DNA of 64,000 nt from UBA9611 sp965237595 (GCA_965237595.1 CBDEFY010000006.1:124001-188000), one strand, 5' to 3'. Numbered from the stretch's first letter, positions 18,699 to 28,218 are shown. Notes: generated by a model from the letters alone, not told the origin. Program-made: numbers and translations.

Positions 18699-19925
18699 CT
18701 AAATTACCAGGCTCACTGGGTTTTCCAGGAGTTTCTTGATTTCCATCAGGAATTGGGCGGCTTCCGCTCCGTCGGCCACGCGGTGGTCGACCGATAGGGT
18801 GGCTTTCATTATTTGGGCCACCGCCAGCTCACCGTCGCGCGCCACCGGTTGTTCCTTCACCGTGCCCACGGCCAGCACCGCCGCATGGGGTGGGAAGATG
18901 ATGGCGGTGAAACTGTCCACGTCGAACATGCCCAGGTTGCTCACGCTGAAGGTGGTGCCGCTGTACTCTTCGTTGCGCAGGGTACCGCCGCTGGCCCTGG
19001 ACACTAGGTCGCGGCTGCCGGCGGCAATCTCCACCAAGCTCTTACTCTCGCAGCCATTGATTCCGGGCACGATCAGTCCCGACTCCAAGGCGATGGCGAT
19101 GCCCACGTTGATGGACGCATTCATCTGGAGATGGTTGTCCCGGAAGAAGGAATTGAACTTGGGATGACGTCCGATGGCGATGGCCGATGCTTTGACGATG
19201 AAATCGTTGACGCTAACCCTTTTCTCGGCGTCCAGCTCGTCGTTGATGTCCCGCCGGAGCGACATGGCTTTGGTCATGTCCATTTCGGCGGTGACGTAGA
19301 AGTGGGGGGCCTCCCTCTTGCTGTCCACGGTGACCCGCGCGATGGCCTGGCGCATCCGCGACAGTTCAATACTTTCGGAGGTCATGGGCGCCGGAGCCCC
19401 CGTCCCGTCTGGGGCCGCTGCCGATGCGGCGGCCGGGGCAGCCTCTTCGGGGACATCGGTTTCGACGATGCGGCCGCCGGGCCCGCTGCCGTTAATGGTG
19501 GTCAGGTCAATCCCGCGCTCCCGGGCCAACCGCCGGGCCAATGGCGACGCCCGCACCTCACCAGCGCTGGCTGCCGTTGCCGCAGCCGGGGCTGGGGCCG
19601 AGACCGCTTCTGCCGGAGCCGGGGCCGCTTCTGCAGTGGGTTCGGTAGGAGCAGCCGCCGTGCCAACATTGTCTGGAACGGCTTCTCCGGGGTCGGTGAT
19701 CACGGCGATGAGTCCGCCCACCGGGATGGCGACGCCCTCATCGGCCACAATCTTTCCGAGTACGCCGCCGGTATAGGCTTCGAAATCAACGATGGCCTTG
19801 TCGGTCTCAATCTCGGCGATGACCTCTCCGCGGGCCACGTCCTCGCCTTCCTTCTTGAGCCAGCGGACCACTTTGCCCTCATGCATGTCGTAGCCCATCT
19901 GGGGCATAACAATCGATGTGGCCAT
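18699..19925 (-). CDS. 2-oxoacid dehydrogenase E2, dihydrolipoamide acyltransferase
   Basis: 408 residues. The N-terminal lipoyl domain carries the lipoylation site ETDKA at Lys43. An Ala/Pro-rich linker follows, then a peripheral subunit-binding domain (ASPLARRLARERGIDLTTINGSGPGGRI). The catalytic domain ends with the HRVADG active-site motif. E2 transfers acyl groups from lipoate to CoA in pyruvate or branched-chain 2-oxoacid dehydrogenase complexes. An E3 gene lies 3 kb upstream, but no E1 alpha or beta gene is visible. The neighbouring TPP enzyme is not an E1. Acyl specificity cannot be told from the sequence. Confidence 0.9.
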   Translation of the reverse strand: MATSIVMPQMGYDMHEGKVVRWLKKEGEDVARGEVIAEIETDKAIVDFEAYTGGVLGKIVADEGVAIPVGGLIAVITDPGEAVPDNVGTAAAPTEPTAEAAPAPAEAVSAPAPAAATAASAGEVRASPLARRLARERGIDLTTINGSGPGGRIVETDVPEEAAPAAASAAAPDGTGAPAPMTSESIELSRMRQAIARVTVDSKREAPHFYVTAEMDMTKAMSLRRDINDELDAEKRVSVNDFIVKASAIAIGRHPKFNSFFRDNHLQMNASINVGIAIALESGLIVPGINGCESKSLVEIAAGSRDLVSRASGGTLRNEEYSGTTFSVSNLGMFDVDSFTAIIFPPHAAVLAVGTVKEQPVARDGELAVAQIMKATLSVDHRVADGAEAAQFLMEIKKLLENPVSLVI

Positions 19926-20398
19926 CTCTGCCTCCTGACGGGGCCGGTGTATACTCGGCCCGGCTAACGAACGATTGGGTCCAAATTGGGACCGGTCCAG
20001 CTACGGTGGGGGTTCAACGCTGCCCAAGGCCAACGCTGCATAGATATTAATGCACGGCACGTAGCGGGGCAACCGCCGGAATGTGAGCGAATCAAAACGG
20101 GAGCGGACCCGGATTTCACCCGAATGAACACACCCCGGCATCAACTCCGTTGTTCCAGCGAAGGCCGGAACCCAGAGAGGCTACCATCTAGGCAATTCCG
20201 TCTGATGGGCCGCCGGTTTGAAGAGCAGCAATTCCTGGATTCCGGCTGTCGCCGGAAAGACGAAGGCGGCGTTGCCGTTACTCTATGGCAATTCGCCGCC
20301 CGCGTAGTGTCAATGCGCCTGGTCTTGCCATTCCTAGCAAAATCCGGGATGACTCCCGATTAGGTTTCCATCTGAGGGTCAGGTATGCCCAGATTGGG
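19926..20398. other. Gene-free interval with dispersed repeat words
   Basis: About 470 bases between the E2 and KorB genes. Imperfect words such as TTCCAGCGAAGGCCGGAA and ATTCCGGCTGTCGCCGGAA are typical of intergenic palindromic repeats. No supported ORF or RNA is seen. Confidence 0.4.
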
Positions 20399-21283
20399 TT
20401 ACATCATTCGGTCGATGATTTTCTGCGCCTGTTCCTTGTCCAGTTCCAACTCCCTGTTGACCAAGGGGCCACCCTTGCTCAAGACCGGCTCAGCATCCTC
20501 CAGCGTGGGCCGCTCACCCTGGAAGAACACTCCCGTGTAGATGGTGTCGCCGAACATCATGGCCTTCTCGCAGGCGGTCTTCCAGTCACTGGTGTCGTGC
20601 CCGTCGTCCTCCAGCTTCCTGACCCGCTCCTTGAAGAAGTCGTGGGTGTTATCGAGATTGAAAGTCACGCAAGGGCTGAAAATGTCAATCAGAGAGAAGC
20701 CCTTGTTTTTGATGCCCTGCTGAATCAGGCTGGTCATGTGCCTGACGTCGCCACTGTAGGCGCGGGCTACGAACGTAGCGCCGTTCATGATTGCCGCAGT
20801 AATAGGGTTGATTGGCTGTTCCACGCTGCCGAAGGGGGTGCTCTTGGTGGTCATTCCCAGGCTGCTGGTGGGAGACACTTGGCCGGTGGTCAACCCGTAG
20901 ATCTGGTTGTTCATCACCACGTAGGTCAGGTCGATGTTGCGCCGGGCAGTGTGGGTGAAGTGGTTGCCACCAATCCCGTACCCGTCTCCATCCCCGCCGG
21001 TCACCAACACGTTCAGCTCGTGGTTGCCCAGCTTGGCCCCGGTGGCCATCGCCAGGGACCGGCCGTGGAGGGTGTGCATGCCGTAGGAGTTGAAGTAACC
21101 CGGCAGGTTGGAGGAACAGCCGATGCCGCTGACCGTCAGAATCTCATGGGGGCGCAACCCCAACTCGGCGACGGCCCGCTGCAATGCATTCAGAACACCG
21201 AAGTCGCCGCACCCGGGGCACCAGTCGGGGTCTGTCTGGCCCTTGAAGTCCCTGGGCGTAAGGTTTACGGCTGTGGTCGCCAT
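20399..21283 (-). CDS. korB: 2-oxoacid:ferredoxin oxidoreductase, beta subunit
   Basis: 294 residues from ATG 21283, chosen for the GAGGTGAG ribosome site 5 bases upstream; a longer frame to 21577 overlaps korA and is rejected. TDPDWCPGCGDFGVL holds the CxxC cluster ligands, and GGDGDGYGIGGNHF plus VMNNQIYGLTTGQ is the TPP/Mg site. With the alpha subunit it oxidatively decarboxylates a 2-oxoacid (2-oxoglutarate or pyruvate) to acyl-CoA with ferredoxin as acceptor, or runs in reverse. It is 41 bases downstream of korA and cotranscribed with it. Confidence 0.9.
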   Translation of the reverse strand: MATTAVNLTPRDFKGQTDPDWCPGCGDFGVLNALQRAVAELGLRPHEILTVSGIGCSSNLPGYFNSYGMHTLHGRSLAMATGAKLGNHELNVLVTGGDGDGYGIGGNHFTHTARRNIDLTYVVMNNQIYGLTTGQVSPTSSLGMTTKSTPFGSVEQPINPITAAIMNGATFVARAYSGDVRHMTSLIQQGIKNKGFSLIDIFSPCVTFNLDNTHDFFKERVRKLEDDGHDTSDWKTACEKAMMFGDTIYTGVFFQGERPTLEDAEPVLSKGGPLVNRELELDKEQAQKIIDRMM

Positions 21284-21324
21284 GGTCTCACCTCGCTGCA
21301 CACCGGCTTGATAGACGTTGCCGG

Positions 21325-23103
21325 CTAAACGGTTACTTCCTGGTAAGGGACGTACTTGTTGGTCTCTCCGCCGATCTGGGCCTTCACCCCGTCGCCGATA
21401 TGATGGGGCATGAAGGGCTCGCCGTCGTATTTGCGTATGTGCCCGTCGGCGGAGAAGCCGGTCTCGCTCCGCAGATATCGGGCGAACTGGCCCGAGTAGT
21501 TGTTCTCTACGATTATGGTCCGCTTGGCCGTGGACAAAATCTCCATGATTTGTTCGCCATGGAACGGGACCATCCACTTGATTTGCAAGTGGTTGGTGGA
21601 GATTCCCTCAGCGTTCAGGGCGGCCACCGCCTCTGTAATCATTCCCTGAGTGGACCCCCAGCCAACCAGGGTAACGTCGGCTTCGGCCGGTCCTTGCAGA
21701 ACGGGAGGCGGGATATCCTCCAGGATGGTATCGAACTTTCTGGCCCGTTTCTCCACCATCTGCCGGCGTTTGTGTGGGTTGGTGAACTCGTCGCTGAGGA
21801 GGGTGGAGTCCTCGTCGTGCTCATCGGTGGCGACCACGTGGACGTACCCTTCAAGCCCCGGGACCGCCCTGGGCGAGATACCGCTTTCGGTGTCCTTGTA
21901 CCGGAGATACCCATCGGATTTCGACGGTTGGGCGATTAGCGCCCCCCGGTCGATATTGGGGTGCATGTTTATCTTGTCCGGGTCAACGCTGAACCGGCCT
22001 TCAGAGATGTAAAGGTCCGAGATTACGATGGCCGGGCATTGGTACTTGTCGGTCAGGTTGAACACCTCGGGCATGGTGTTGAAGGCGTCCAGGGAGTCGA
22101 CTGGCGTTACGATAATCCGCTCAAAGTCGCCCTGGCTGGCCCCCAAGACCTGCCAGAGGTCGCCCTGCTCTGTCTTGGTTGGTACTCCGGTGGACGGGCC
22201 GGCGCGCTGCACGTTGATAAAGACCACCGGGATCTCCATCATGGCGGCCGCGCCAATGGCCTCGGTCATCAAAGCGAAACCGCCGCCAGAGGTGGCGCAC
22301 ATAGACCGGGTACCGGCGTGGGCCGCGCCCACCACCATGTTGGAAACAGCAATCTCGTCCTCAGCCTGCCGGACCATGATTCCCAGGTTTCGGGCGTTCG
22401 CGGACATCCAGTGGAGCACTCCGGTCGCGGGACTCATGGGGTAGGCGGCGTAGAACTTTACGCCCGCGGCGGCGCCGCCCATGGCCAGGGCTTCGTTGCC
22501 TGACCAAACGGCCAGTGGCTTCTCCCCAACCGGCGGCGACTGCTCGAAGGGCTGGAAATGCTCCTGGGCATAGTCGAAACCGGCCTTGGCGACGCCGACG
22601 TTTTCGTCCACCATGGCCTGGCCTCGCCGCTGGAACCGGAGGGCTAAGCTCTCTTCCAAAACTGAGAAATCGATGCCCATGAGATACGCAATGGCTCCCA
22701 TGCCCACCGTGTTCTGGATCAACCGGTTCCTGCTCTGAGTCAGTTCTCCCACCGGCAAAGGACAGAGGTCCGCCCCTTTATCTTCGGAACCAGGATTGAT
22801 TGCGTCGCTGTTGTAGATAATCCGGCTGCCCGGACCCAGCAGGCGCTGGTGCCGGTCCATGGTGTCTTGGTTGAGGCACAGGAGCAGGTCCAGTTTGTCG
22901 CCGTGGTTGTGAATCTCCGCATCGCTGATGCGCATGGTTAGGTAGATGTGCCCGCCCCGGATAATCGACTGGTAGGCATTGTAGGTGCACAGGTGCAGCC
23001 CGCGGCGGACGATAATGCGCGCGAGGATGTCTCCCGGTGTGGCGATACCCTGTCCCGCTTCGCCGCCTATCGCCAGTGCGAAATCATACGTTCCCAACCC
23101 CAT
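21325..23103 (-). CDS. korA: 2-oxoacid:ferredoxin oxidoreductase, fused gamma-alpha subunit
   Basis: 592 residues. The N-terminal third (FALAIGGEAGQGIATPGDILARIIVRRGLH, NAYQSIIRGGHIYLTMRIS) is the gamma domain. Then AVWSGNEALAMGGAAAGVKFYAAYPMSPATGVLHWM, FALMTEAIGAAAMMEIPVVFINVQRAGPSTGVPTKTEQGDL is the pyrimidine-binding alpha domain. The C-terminal domain reads VTLVGWGSTQGMITEAVAALNAEG. The gamma-alpha fusion is usual in KorAB/OorAB-type enzymes. No ferredoxin or delta subunit is adjacent. The substrate is not determined by sequence alone. Confidence 0.9.
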   Translation of the reverse strand: MGLGTYDFALAIGGEAGQGIATPGDILARIIVRRGLHLCTYNAYQSIIRGGHIYLTMRISDAEIHNHGDKLDLLLCLNQDTMDRHQRLLGPGSRIIYNSDAINPGSEDKGADLCPLPVGELTQSRNRLIQNTVGMGAIAYLMGIDFSVLEESLALRFQRRGQAMVDENVGVAKAGFDYAQEHFQPFEQSPPVGEKPLAVWSGNEALAMGGAAAGVKFYAAYPMSPATGVLHWMSANARNLGIMVRQAEDEIAVSNMVVGAAHAGTRSMCATSGGGFALMTEAIGAAAMMEIPVVFINVQRAGPSTGVPTKTEQGDLWQVLGASQGDFERIIVTPVDSLDAFNTMPEVFNLTDKYQCPAIVISDLYISEGRFSVDPDKINMHPNIDRGALIAQPSKSDGYLRYKDTESGISPRAVPGLEGYVHVVATDEHDEDSTLLSDEFTNPHKRRQMVEKRARKFDTILEDIPPPVLQGPAEADVTLVGWGSTQGMITEAVAALNAEGISTNHLQIKWMVPFHGEQIMEILSTAKRTIIVENNYSGQFARYLRSETGFSADGHIRKYDGEPFMPHHIGDGVKAQIGGETNKYVPYQEVTV

Positions 23104-23227
23104 TTGGTCCGCTCCTTGATTTCGGTGTTCCTTCGGGTCTGGGTGGTGCCTTCACCTATCCCGTATTTAATCACCCGTTGGCCCACTTTGCCAGCCGTGC
23201 CACATGGTTCTTTGCCGCTTAACAGCG

Positions 23228-24640
23228 CTACATGTGGATAGTCCGGCCCTGGGCGCCCAATGCAGCCTCCTTGAGCATCTCGGAGAGGGAGGGATGGGCA
23301 TGGACCGCCCAGCCCAATTCCAGGGTAGTCCCCTCCAGTAACCGGGTCATGGACAGTTCGCCCAGCAACTCGGTGACCTCGGGGCCAATCATGTGGCCCC
23401 CGAGGAGTTCTCCGTGTTTGGCGTCCACCACCAACTTCACCATCCCGGCGGTCTCGCCCATGGCCAAGGCCTTGCCGTTGGCCTGGACGTTGAACGTCCC
23501 TACCTTGATTTCTTTGCCCTGCTCCCTGGCTTGGGCCTCGGTCAGGCCGAAGCTGGCGATCTGGGGAATGCAGTAGGTGGCCCGGGGCATATAAGTATAG
23601 TCCAACGGCTGAGTCTCCAGCCCCGCGATATTCTCGACGGCCATGGCCGCCTGGGCCGACGCCACGTGGGCCAGCGGCATCTTGCCGGTAACGTCGCCGA
23701 TGGCGTAGATACCGGCAACGTTGGTGGCCATTCCCTCATCCACTATGATACCGGTCCGGTCTGTCGCGATGCCAACCGTCTCCAGACCCAAGTCTTCCAC
23801 ATTGGGCTGGACCCCGATGGCCACCAGCACTTTGTCGCACTCCAACGTCTGGGCCGCCCCGTCTTTGTCCACCGTCACCTTCACTCCAGATCCGGTGGTG
23901 TCCACGCCTGTAACCACAGCGCCGGTCAGGAACTCGATTCGGTGGCGCTTGAAGGCTCGCTCCAGTTGGGCGCTGATGTCTTCGTCCTCGTTGGGCACCA
24001 AACGGGGCAGCATTTCGACAATGGTGACTTCGACGCCGTACATCTTATAGATGTAGGCGAACTCCACTCCAATGGAGCCGCCGCCGACTATGACGATTGA
24101 GGACGGCAGGTCGCTGAGCACGATGGACTCCCGGCTGGTGATGACCGTGTCCCCGTCGATGGGCAGGGGCGGGATGCTCCGGGGTCGGGACCCGGTGGCG
24201 ATTATGATGTTTTTGGCCTCTATTACGCTTTTGGCCTCAATTGGGTCCGCGGAGTCCGCATTGGGCGCGACTTCCACCTTGCCGGACCCAACTATCCTGC
24301 CTGTTCCCTGAATGTGGTCGACCTTGTTCTTGTCCAGCAGGAAAGCGACGCCCTTTGTGTTGCGGTCAACGACCTTCCGGCTGCGGTCGATGGCCACCGA
24401 ATAGTCGGCATGGAAGTTGTCCATCTTCAGGCCAAACTCGTCGGCCCGGTTCAGGTAGGACAGTATCTCGGCATTCTTCAGCAGAGCTTTGCTCGGGATG
24501 CAACCCCAGTTCAGGCACACTCCGCCCAAGGCCTCTTTCTCGATAATAGCCGTCTTCAAGCCTAATTGGCCTGCCCGGATGGCGGCCACGTAGCCACCAG
24601 GCCCCGAGCCAATCACCACCAAGTCGTAGTTCAGTTCCAT
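23228..24640 (-). CDS. lpdA: Dihydrolipoyl dehydrogenase (E3)
   Basis: 470 residues from ATG 24640, which has AGGTG just upstream; a GTG at 24646 would add two residues. LVVIGSGPGGYVAAIRAGQLG is the FAD-binding fold. GGVCLNWGCIPSKALL is the redox-active disulfide, IVIVGGGSIGVEFAYIY the NAD-binding fold, and GWAVHAHPSLSEML the C-terminal His-Glu active site. It reoxidises dihydrolipoyl groups of E2 or glycine cleavage H protein. It heads the same-strand block with KorAB and E2, and should serve the E2 encoded downstream. Confidence 0.93.
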   Translation of the reverse strand: MELNYDLVVIGSGPGGYVAAIRAGQLGLKTAIIEKEALGGVCLNWGCIPSKALLKNAEILSYLNRADEFGLKMDNFHADYSVAIDRSRKVVDRNTKGVAFLLDKNKVDHIQGTGRIVGSGKVEVAPNADSADPIEAKSVIEAKNIIIATGSRPRSIPPLPIDGDTVITSRESIVLSDLPSSIVIVGGGSIGVEFAYIYKMYGVEVTIVEMLPRLVPNEDEDISAQLERAFKRHRIEFLTGAVVTGVDTTGSGVKVTVDKDGAAQTLECDKVLVAIGVQPNVEDLGLETVGIATDRTGIIVDEGMATNVAGIYAIGDVTGKMPLAHVASAQAAMAVENIAGLETQPLDYTYMPRATYCIPQIASFGLTEAQAREQGKEIKVGTFNVQANGKALAMGETAGMVKLVVDAKHGELLGGHMIGPEVTELLGELSMTRLLEGTTLELGWAVHAHPSLSEMLKEAALGAQGRTIHM

Positions 24641-24986
24641 ATTCACCTGCGGGTTATGTAACCCAAGACGACCACAGCCCCGTGAGTTCCCGTTACCCCG
24701 TTTTTTAACAGAACCCGGTATCTATCGTAAAACAAAATTATAGCGGTGGCTCTCTATCGATACAATATATTTTATGCCCGTTAGGCCACGCCTGGAAAGT
24801 GGCGTCCCTTCCGGGGCCCGTTGGCCGGAACAAGGACAGGCCAAGGCCGGCGATAAGCGTGGCCTGGTGGCGTGGAATACAGGCGTGATTCATTGTCGTG
24901 ACAGGCCGTTTCTGCTACCATTCAGTGGTTTAGATGCAATGGCCCGCCGGAAGGGCCACCGAGCCGCCAATGGCGGGGGAAGAGAC

Positions 24987-25193
24987 ATGAGAGTTGGGCC
25001 CTTGGGCATAACTGAAATAGCAATCATCGTTGTCATCATCCTCTTGGTCTTCGGCGCCCGCCGCCTGCCCGAGATTGGCTCATCCATGGGCAAGGGTATC
25101 CGCACCTTCAAGACCGCGCTCATGGGCGAAGAAGAGAAAGAAGAGTCGGAAAAGCAACCAACGTCCAGCGGCAACGACGACAACCGCACATAG
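24987..25193 (+). CDS. tatA: Sec-independent protein translocase TatA
   Basis: 68 residues from ATG 24987, with GGGGAAGAG upstream. Longer frames to 24774 lack support. GPLGITEIAIIVVIILLVFGARRLPEIGSSMGKGIRTFKTALMGEEE is a textbook TatA: one membrane helix, the hinge GARRLPE, then an amphipathic helix and a charged tail. It would polymerise to form the passage for folded Tat substrates. It is convergent with tatC and is followed by a strong terminator. Confidence 0.92.
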   Translation: MRVGPLGITEIAIIVVIILLVFGARRLPEIGSSMGKGIRTFKTALMGEEEKEESEKQPTSSGNDDNRT

Positions 25194-25212
25194 ATCTGGG
25201 ATTAGTAGATTG

Positions 25213-25243
25213 AAAAGGACCGGAGAATTCTCCGGTCCTTTTT
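25213..25243. terminator. Rho-independent terminator between tatA and tatC
   Basis: GGACCGGAGAA/TTCTCCGGTCC is a perfect stem followed by TTTTTG on the plus strand and by AAAA on the other side, so it can act in both directions for the convergent genes. Confidence 0.9.
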
Positions 25244-25265
25244 GTTGACCCTGATACATCCGGGG

Positions 25266-26018
25266 CTAGGCCGATGATATGGCTCTGGACTTGCTCCGCC
25301 CGCGCCCAGCGATACGGGCCAGCAAGATACCCAACTCGTAGAGCACCAAAAGCGGCCCGGCCACTAAAGCCTGGTTCACCGGGTCAAAGGTCGGCGTGAT
25401 TATCGCGCCCAAGATAAAGGCCACCACCACCCAATAGCGGCGGAACCGGGACAGCGACCGGGCCGAGACGATGCCCAACTGGGCCAGCAGGTACATCACC
25501 AGCGGGGTCTCAAAGGCCAAGCCCATCCAGAATAACAGCCGGATCATCAGGTTGATGATGTTGCTGACCCGGATCAACGGCACCGCCACACCGTTGCCGA
25601 AGGTGAGCAGGAAGTGGAGGGCCGGAGGGGTGAGGATGTAGTAGCCGAAGGCCACTCCGCCGGAGAAGGCAAATATCACAGCGGGCATGAACCCAAAGAG
25701 ATAACGCCTTTCGCGTCCGGTGAGCCCAGGGGCGACGAACATCACCACTTGGAACAGGATCACCGGCGAGGCCAAGACCAGTCCGGCCACAAAGGACACC
25801 TTGATGGCGGTGGTCAGCAGCTCGGTGACTTCGGTGTAAATCAGCTCCCCGCCGGGCCCGAGTTCCAAGTCCCGAGCAGGAGTGACCAGCAGTTCAATTA
25901 GCTGTTCAAAGAAGACGAATGAGACGGCGCTGCCCACCAGCAGGGCCACTACGCAGATGACGACCCGCCGCCGCAACTCGCTCAGGTGCTGCAGCAAGGT
26001 CTGTTCCCGGGTCCTCAT
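25266..26018 (-). CDS. tatC: Sec-independent protein translocase TatC
   Basis: 250 residues with six predicted membrane spans. The TatC signatures are LLQHLSELRRRVV at the N-terminus, FVAPGLTGRERRYLFGF, FGYYILTPPALHFLLTFG and ITPTFDPVNQALVAGPLLVLYELGI. TatC recognises twin-arginine signal peptides. Its ATG overlaps the stop of the tatB-like gene by 4 bases. A Tat substrate candidate (the dienelactone hydrolase lipoprotein at 51110) is in this window. Confidence 0.95.
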   Translation of the reverse strand: MRTREQTLLQHLSELRRRVVICVVALLVGSAVSFVFFEQLIELLVTPARDLELGPGGELIYTEVTELLTTAIKVSFVAGLVLASPVILFQVVMFVAPGLTGRERRYLFGFMPAVIFAFSGGVAFGYYILTPPALHFLLTFGNGVAVPLIRVSNIINLMIRLLFWMGLAFETPLVMYLLAQLGIVSARSLSRFRRYWVVVAFILGAIITPTFDPVNQALVAGPLLVLYELGILLARIAGRGRSKSRAISSA

Positions 26019-26350
26019 CCCTTATCCTCAGAGCCGGCCTTATCTTCTAATCCGGGGTTCGTTCCGCCTGACCCGCCCTCTTCCTCGTCATCGGGAGGAG
26101 TCTCGGCCCGCATGGGAACTCCGGGGGGCGGTTCCATTCCACGTTCCTGTGAGCCGGACTGGGAGGCCCCGCGCTGGTCTTGGTCTTCGATGGTTAACGC
26201 GCTGGTCACGTCGCTGAATGAACGGCGCAAGTCGCCCAGCATCTTCCCTGCATTACGTGCCATGTCGATGGAGCGGCCTGGGCCCAGCACCAAGAAAGCC
26301 ACCAGCAGAATCACGCCGACCTCGGGGATGCCCATACCCATGAAGTTCAT
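26015..26350 (-). CDS. tatB: TatA/TatB family translocase component
   Basis: 111 residues. One N-terminal helix (GIPEVGVILLVAFLVLGPGRSIDMARNAGKMLGDLRRSFSDV) has the TatB-like Glu in the membrane start and Gly-Pro hinge. An acidic, Pro-rich tail follows. Overlap with tatC (ATGA) and with the upstream rlmD-maf gene (ATGA) shows tight coupling. TatB rather than TatA is inferred from length and tail. Confidence 0.8.
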   Translation of the reverse strand: MNFMGMGIPEVGVILLVAFLVLGPGRSIDMARNAGKMLGDLRRSFSDVTSALTIEDQDQRGASQSGSQERGMEPPPGVPMRAETPPDDEEEGGSGGTNPGLEDKAGSEDKG

Positions 26351-28218
26351 GGAGACTGTCCCTCCCCATCGGTGCCGCTAATTGCGCAATCTTCGCCGCA
26401 GACGATGCCGCTGGGCACAGTCCAGTCAGCCGGGAATCGGTAGCCAAGCTCCCTCAGCATCTCCAACAGGCGGCAGATAGGCAGGCCGACTATATTGTTG
26501 TAGCAGCCTTGCCAGCCGGTGGCGGGCCGAAGATCGGGGTCTTGGACGGCGTAGGCCCCGGCTTTGTCTTTGGGCACGCCCGACGCAATGGAGTCTTCGA
26601 TCTCTTCGTCAGTTATGTCACGCAAAGTAACCTGACTGGTCATGGCGTCGCTCAGCGTTCGGCCCGACCTCGCATCAACCAAAGTGAGTCCAGTAGAAAC
26701 GTGGTGGGTGGTGCCGCTGAACTGCCGCAGCATCCGGCGGGCTTCGTCATCGTCCACTGGTTTGCCGACGGCCCGTCCCTCGAACACCACGGTACTGTCA
26801 GCCCCGATGACCAGTCCCGAATCCATCCCCGCGGCAACAGCCTGGGCCTTTTCTCGAGACAGCCGCTGCACCATGTCCTGAGGAGATTCACCGGGCAGGC
26901 AATCCTCCGCCACGTCGGAGGGCGTAACAGTGAATTCCAGGCCCAGGGCCTCCATCAGCTCGCGCCGGCGGGGCGACGCCGATGCCAACGTCAGACCGAC
27001 CGGCGTCAGACCATCGGATGACTTGCTTCGAGACAGGAATGCCACACACTCAACGTGGTGTGTCTGGGGGAACATGTCCAGGGGCGCCACCTCGTCAAGC
27101 CGGTAGCCTCCCTGGCATAGGATCTTGAGGTCACGACCAAGAGTTTCGGCGTCACAGGAAACGTAGGCCAGCCTGGGCGGGGCCATCTCGATCAGGCTCT
27201 CCAGTGCCCGGGGCTGGCAGCCGGAGCGGGGCGGGTCCAGCACCACCACGTCGGGCTTCTCCGGCAGGTCTCTCAGGACATCTTCGGTACGGCCCAACAC
27301 GAAATCCAGGTTGTTCAGTCCGGCGGCATTCTTCTTGGCGTCGGCCACCGCCGCGGAAGACTCTTCCACGGCAATCACCCTCTTCACCGACGGGGCCAGC
27401 AGCATGGCGAAAGTGCCCACGCCGGTGTAGGCGTCCAGCAGTACGTCATCAGGTCCCAATTGCAGGCGGTCCCGGACCAGGTGGGCGGCGCCGGCGGCTT
27501 GGTCCACGTTCACCTGGAAGAAAGAGGGCGAGGACACATCAAAATTCCGGCCGTCCACTGATTCGGTGTAACTTTTCTGTCCGGTTGTGACATTGATGCC
27601 GGGATGGACCAGGTACGGCTGAATCAGGTAGTCCCCCGAGTATTTGCCAGCACGAATAGAAAGCTGGGTGGTCTCGCCGCAGCGGTCCTGCAGCCCTTCC
27701 AAAAGCGTGTTCACGCCGTCGTGCATCAGCAGGCACTTGTCGATGCGCACGAACTGGCGGGTCTCGCGGTTAACGAATCCCAATACCCCGTCCCGTTTAA
27801 TAGTGAACCGGGCGTGGTTGCGGTAGCCGTACTGATCGGGGGAGGGTATTACCTCGGATACGGGGGGATTCTCGAAATCGCCGACTCGCTGGAGGGCGTC
27901 GAACACCTTCTCGCGCTTGGTCTTCAGTTGGGCGTCGTAGGAGAGGTGCTGCCATTGGCATCCGGTGCATTCCCCGTAGTAGGGACAAGGTGGCTCCACG
28001 CGGTCGGGAGACGCCTCCAACACCGCCACCACCTTGGCGGACACGTACTTCCGGTGTATTTTCACCACCTCGGCCACCACCCGTTCGCCGGGGATGCCTC
28101 CGGCCACGAACACGTTGTGTCCGTCAAAATCGGCCATGGCCTCTCCCAGCCGACCCCACGACTTTAGCGATAGTGTTACCCGGTCTCCTTGCTGGGTGAT
28201 GCGCTCGGCTATCTCCAT
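26347..28218 (-). CDS. RlmD/TrmA-type 23S rRNA uracil methyltransferase fused to Maf nucleotide pyrophosphatase
   Basis: The start ATG 28218 (MEIAERITQQGDRV) gives 623 residues; the open frame to 28647 has no conserved sequence. The first part has a TRAM-like domain and the 4Fe-4S ligands CPYYGECTGCQW. The SAM site DAYTGVGTFAML, DPPRSG and catalytic YVSCDAETLGRDL follow, as in RlmD/RumA. From about residue 430, LTLASASPRRRELMEALGLEF begins a complete Maf domain with GADSTVVFEGRAVGKP and GVPKDKAGAYAVQ, a house-cleaning pyrophosphatase. The join is in frame without a stop. Separate genes are the rule, so this fusion is noteworthy. Confidence 0.88.
   Translation of the reverse strand: MEIAERITQQGDRVTLSLKSWGRLGEAMADFDGHNVFVAGGIPGERVVAEVVKIHRKYVSAKVVAVLEASPDRVEPPCPYYGECTGCQWQHLSYDAQLKTKREKVFDALQRVGDFENPPVSEVIPSPDQYGYRNHARFTIKRDGVLGFVNRETRQFVRIDKCLLMHDGVNTLLEGLQDRCGETTQLSIRAGKYSGDYLIQPYLVHPGINVTTGQKSYTESVDGRNFDVSSPSFFQVNVDQAAGAAHLVRDRLQLGPDDVLLDAYTGVGTFAMLLAPSVKRVIAVEESSAAVADAKKNAAGLNNLDFVLGRTEDVLRDLPEKPDVVVLDPPRSGCQPRALESLIEMAPPRLAYVSCDAETLGRDLKILCQGGYRLDEVAPLDMFPQTHHVECVAFLSRSKSSDGLTPVGLTLASASPRRRELMEALGLEFTVTPSDVAEDCLPGESPQDMVQRLSREKAQAVAAGMDSGLVIGADSTVVFEGRAVGKPVDDDEARRMLRQFSGTTHHVSTGLTLVDARSGRTLSDAMTSQVTLRDITDEEIEDSIASGVPKDKAGAYAVQDPDLRPATGWQGCYNNIVGLPICRLLEMLRELGYRFPADWTVPSGIVCGEDCAISGTDGEGQSP

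Noticed and set aside
20399..21577. Longer KorB starting at 21577
   Set aside because: The extra 98 residues are Arg-rich and overlap korA; ATG 21283 has a strong ribosome site.
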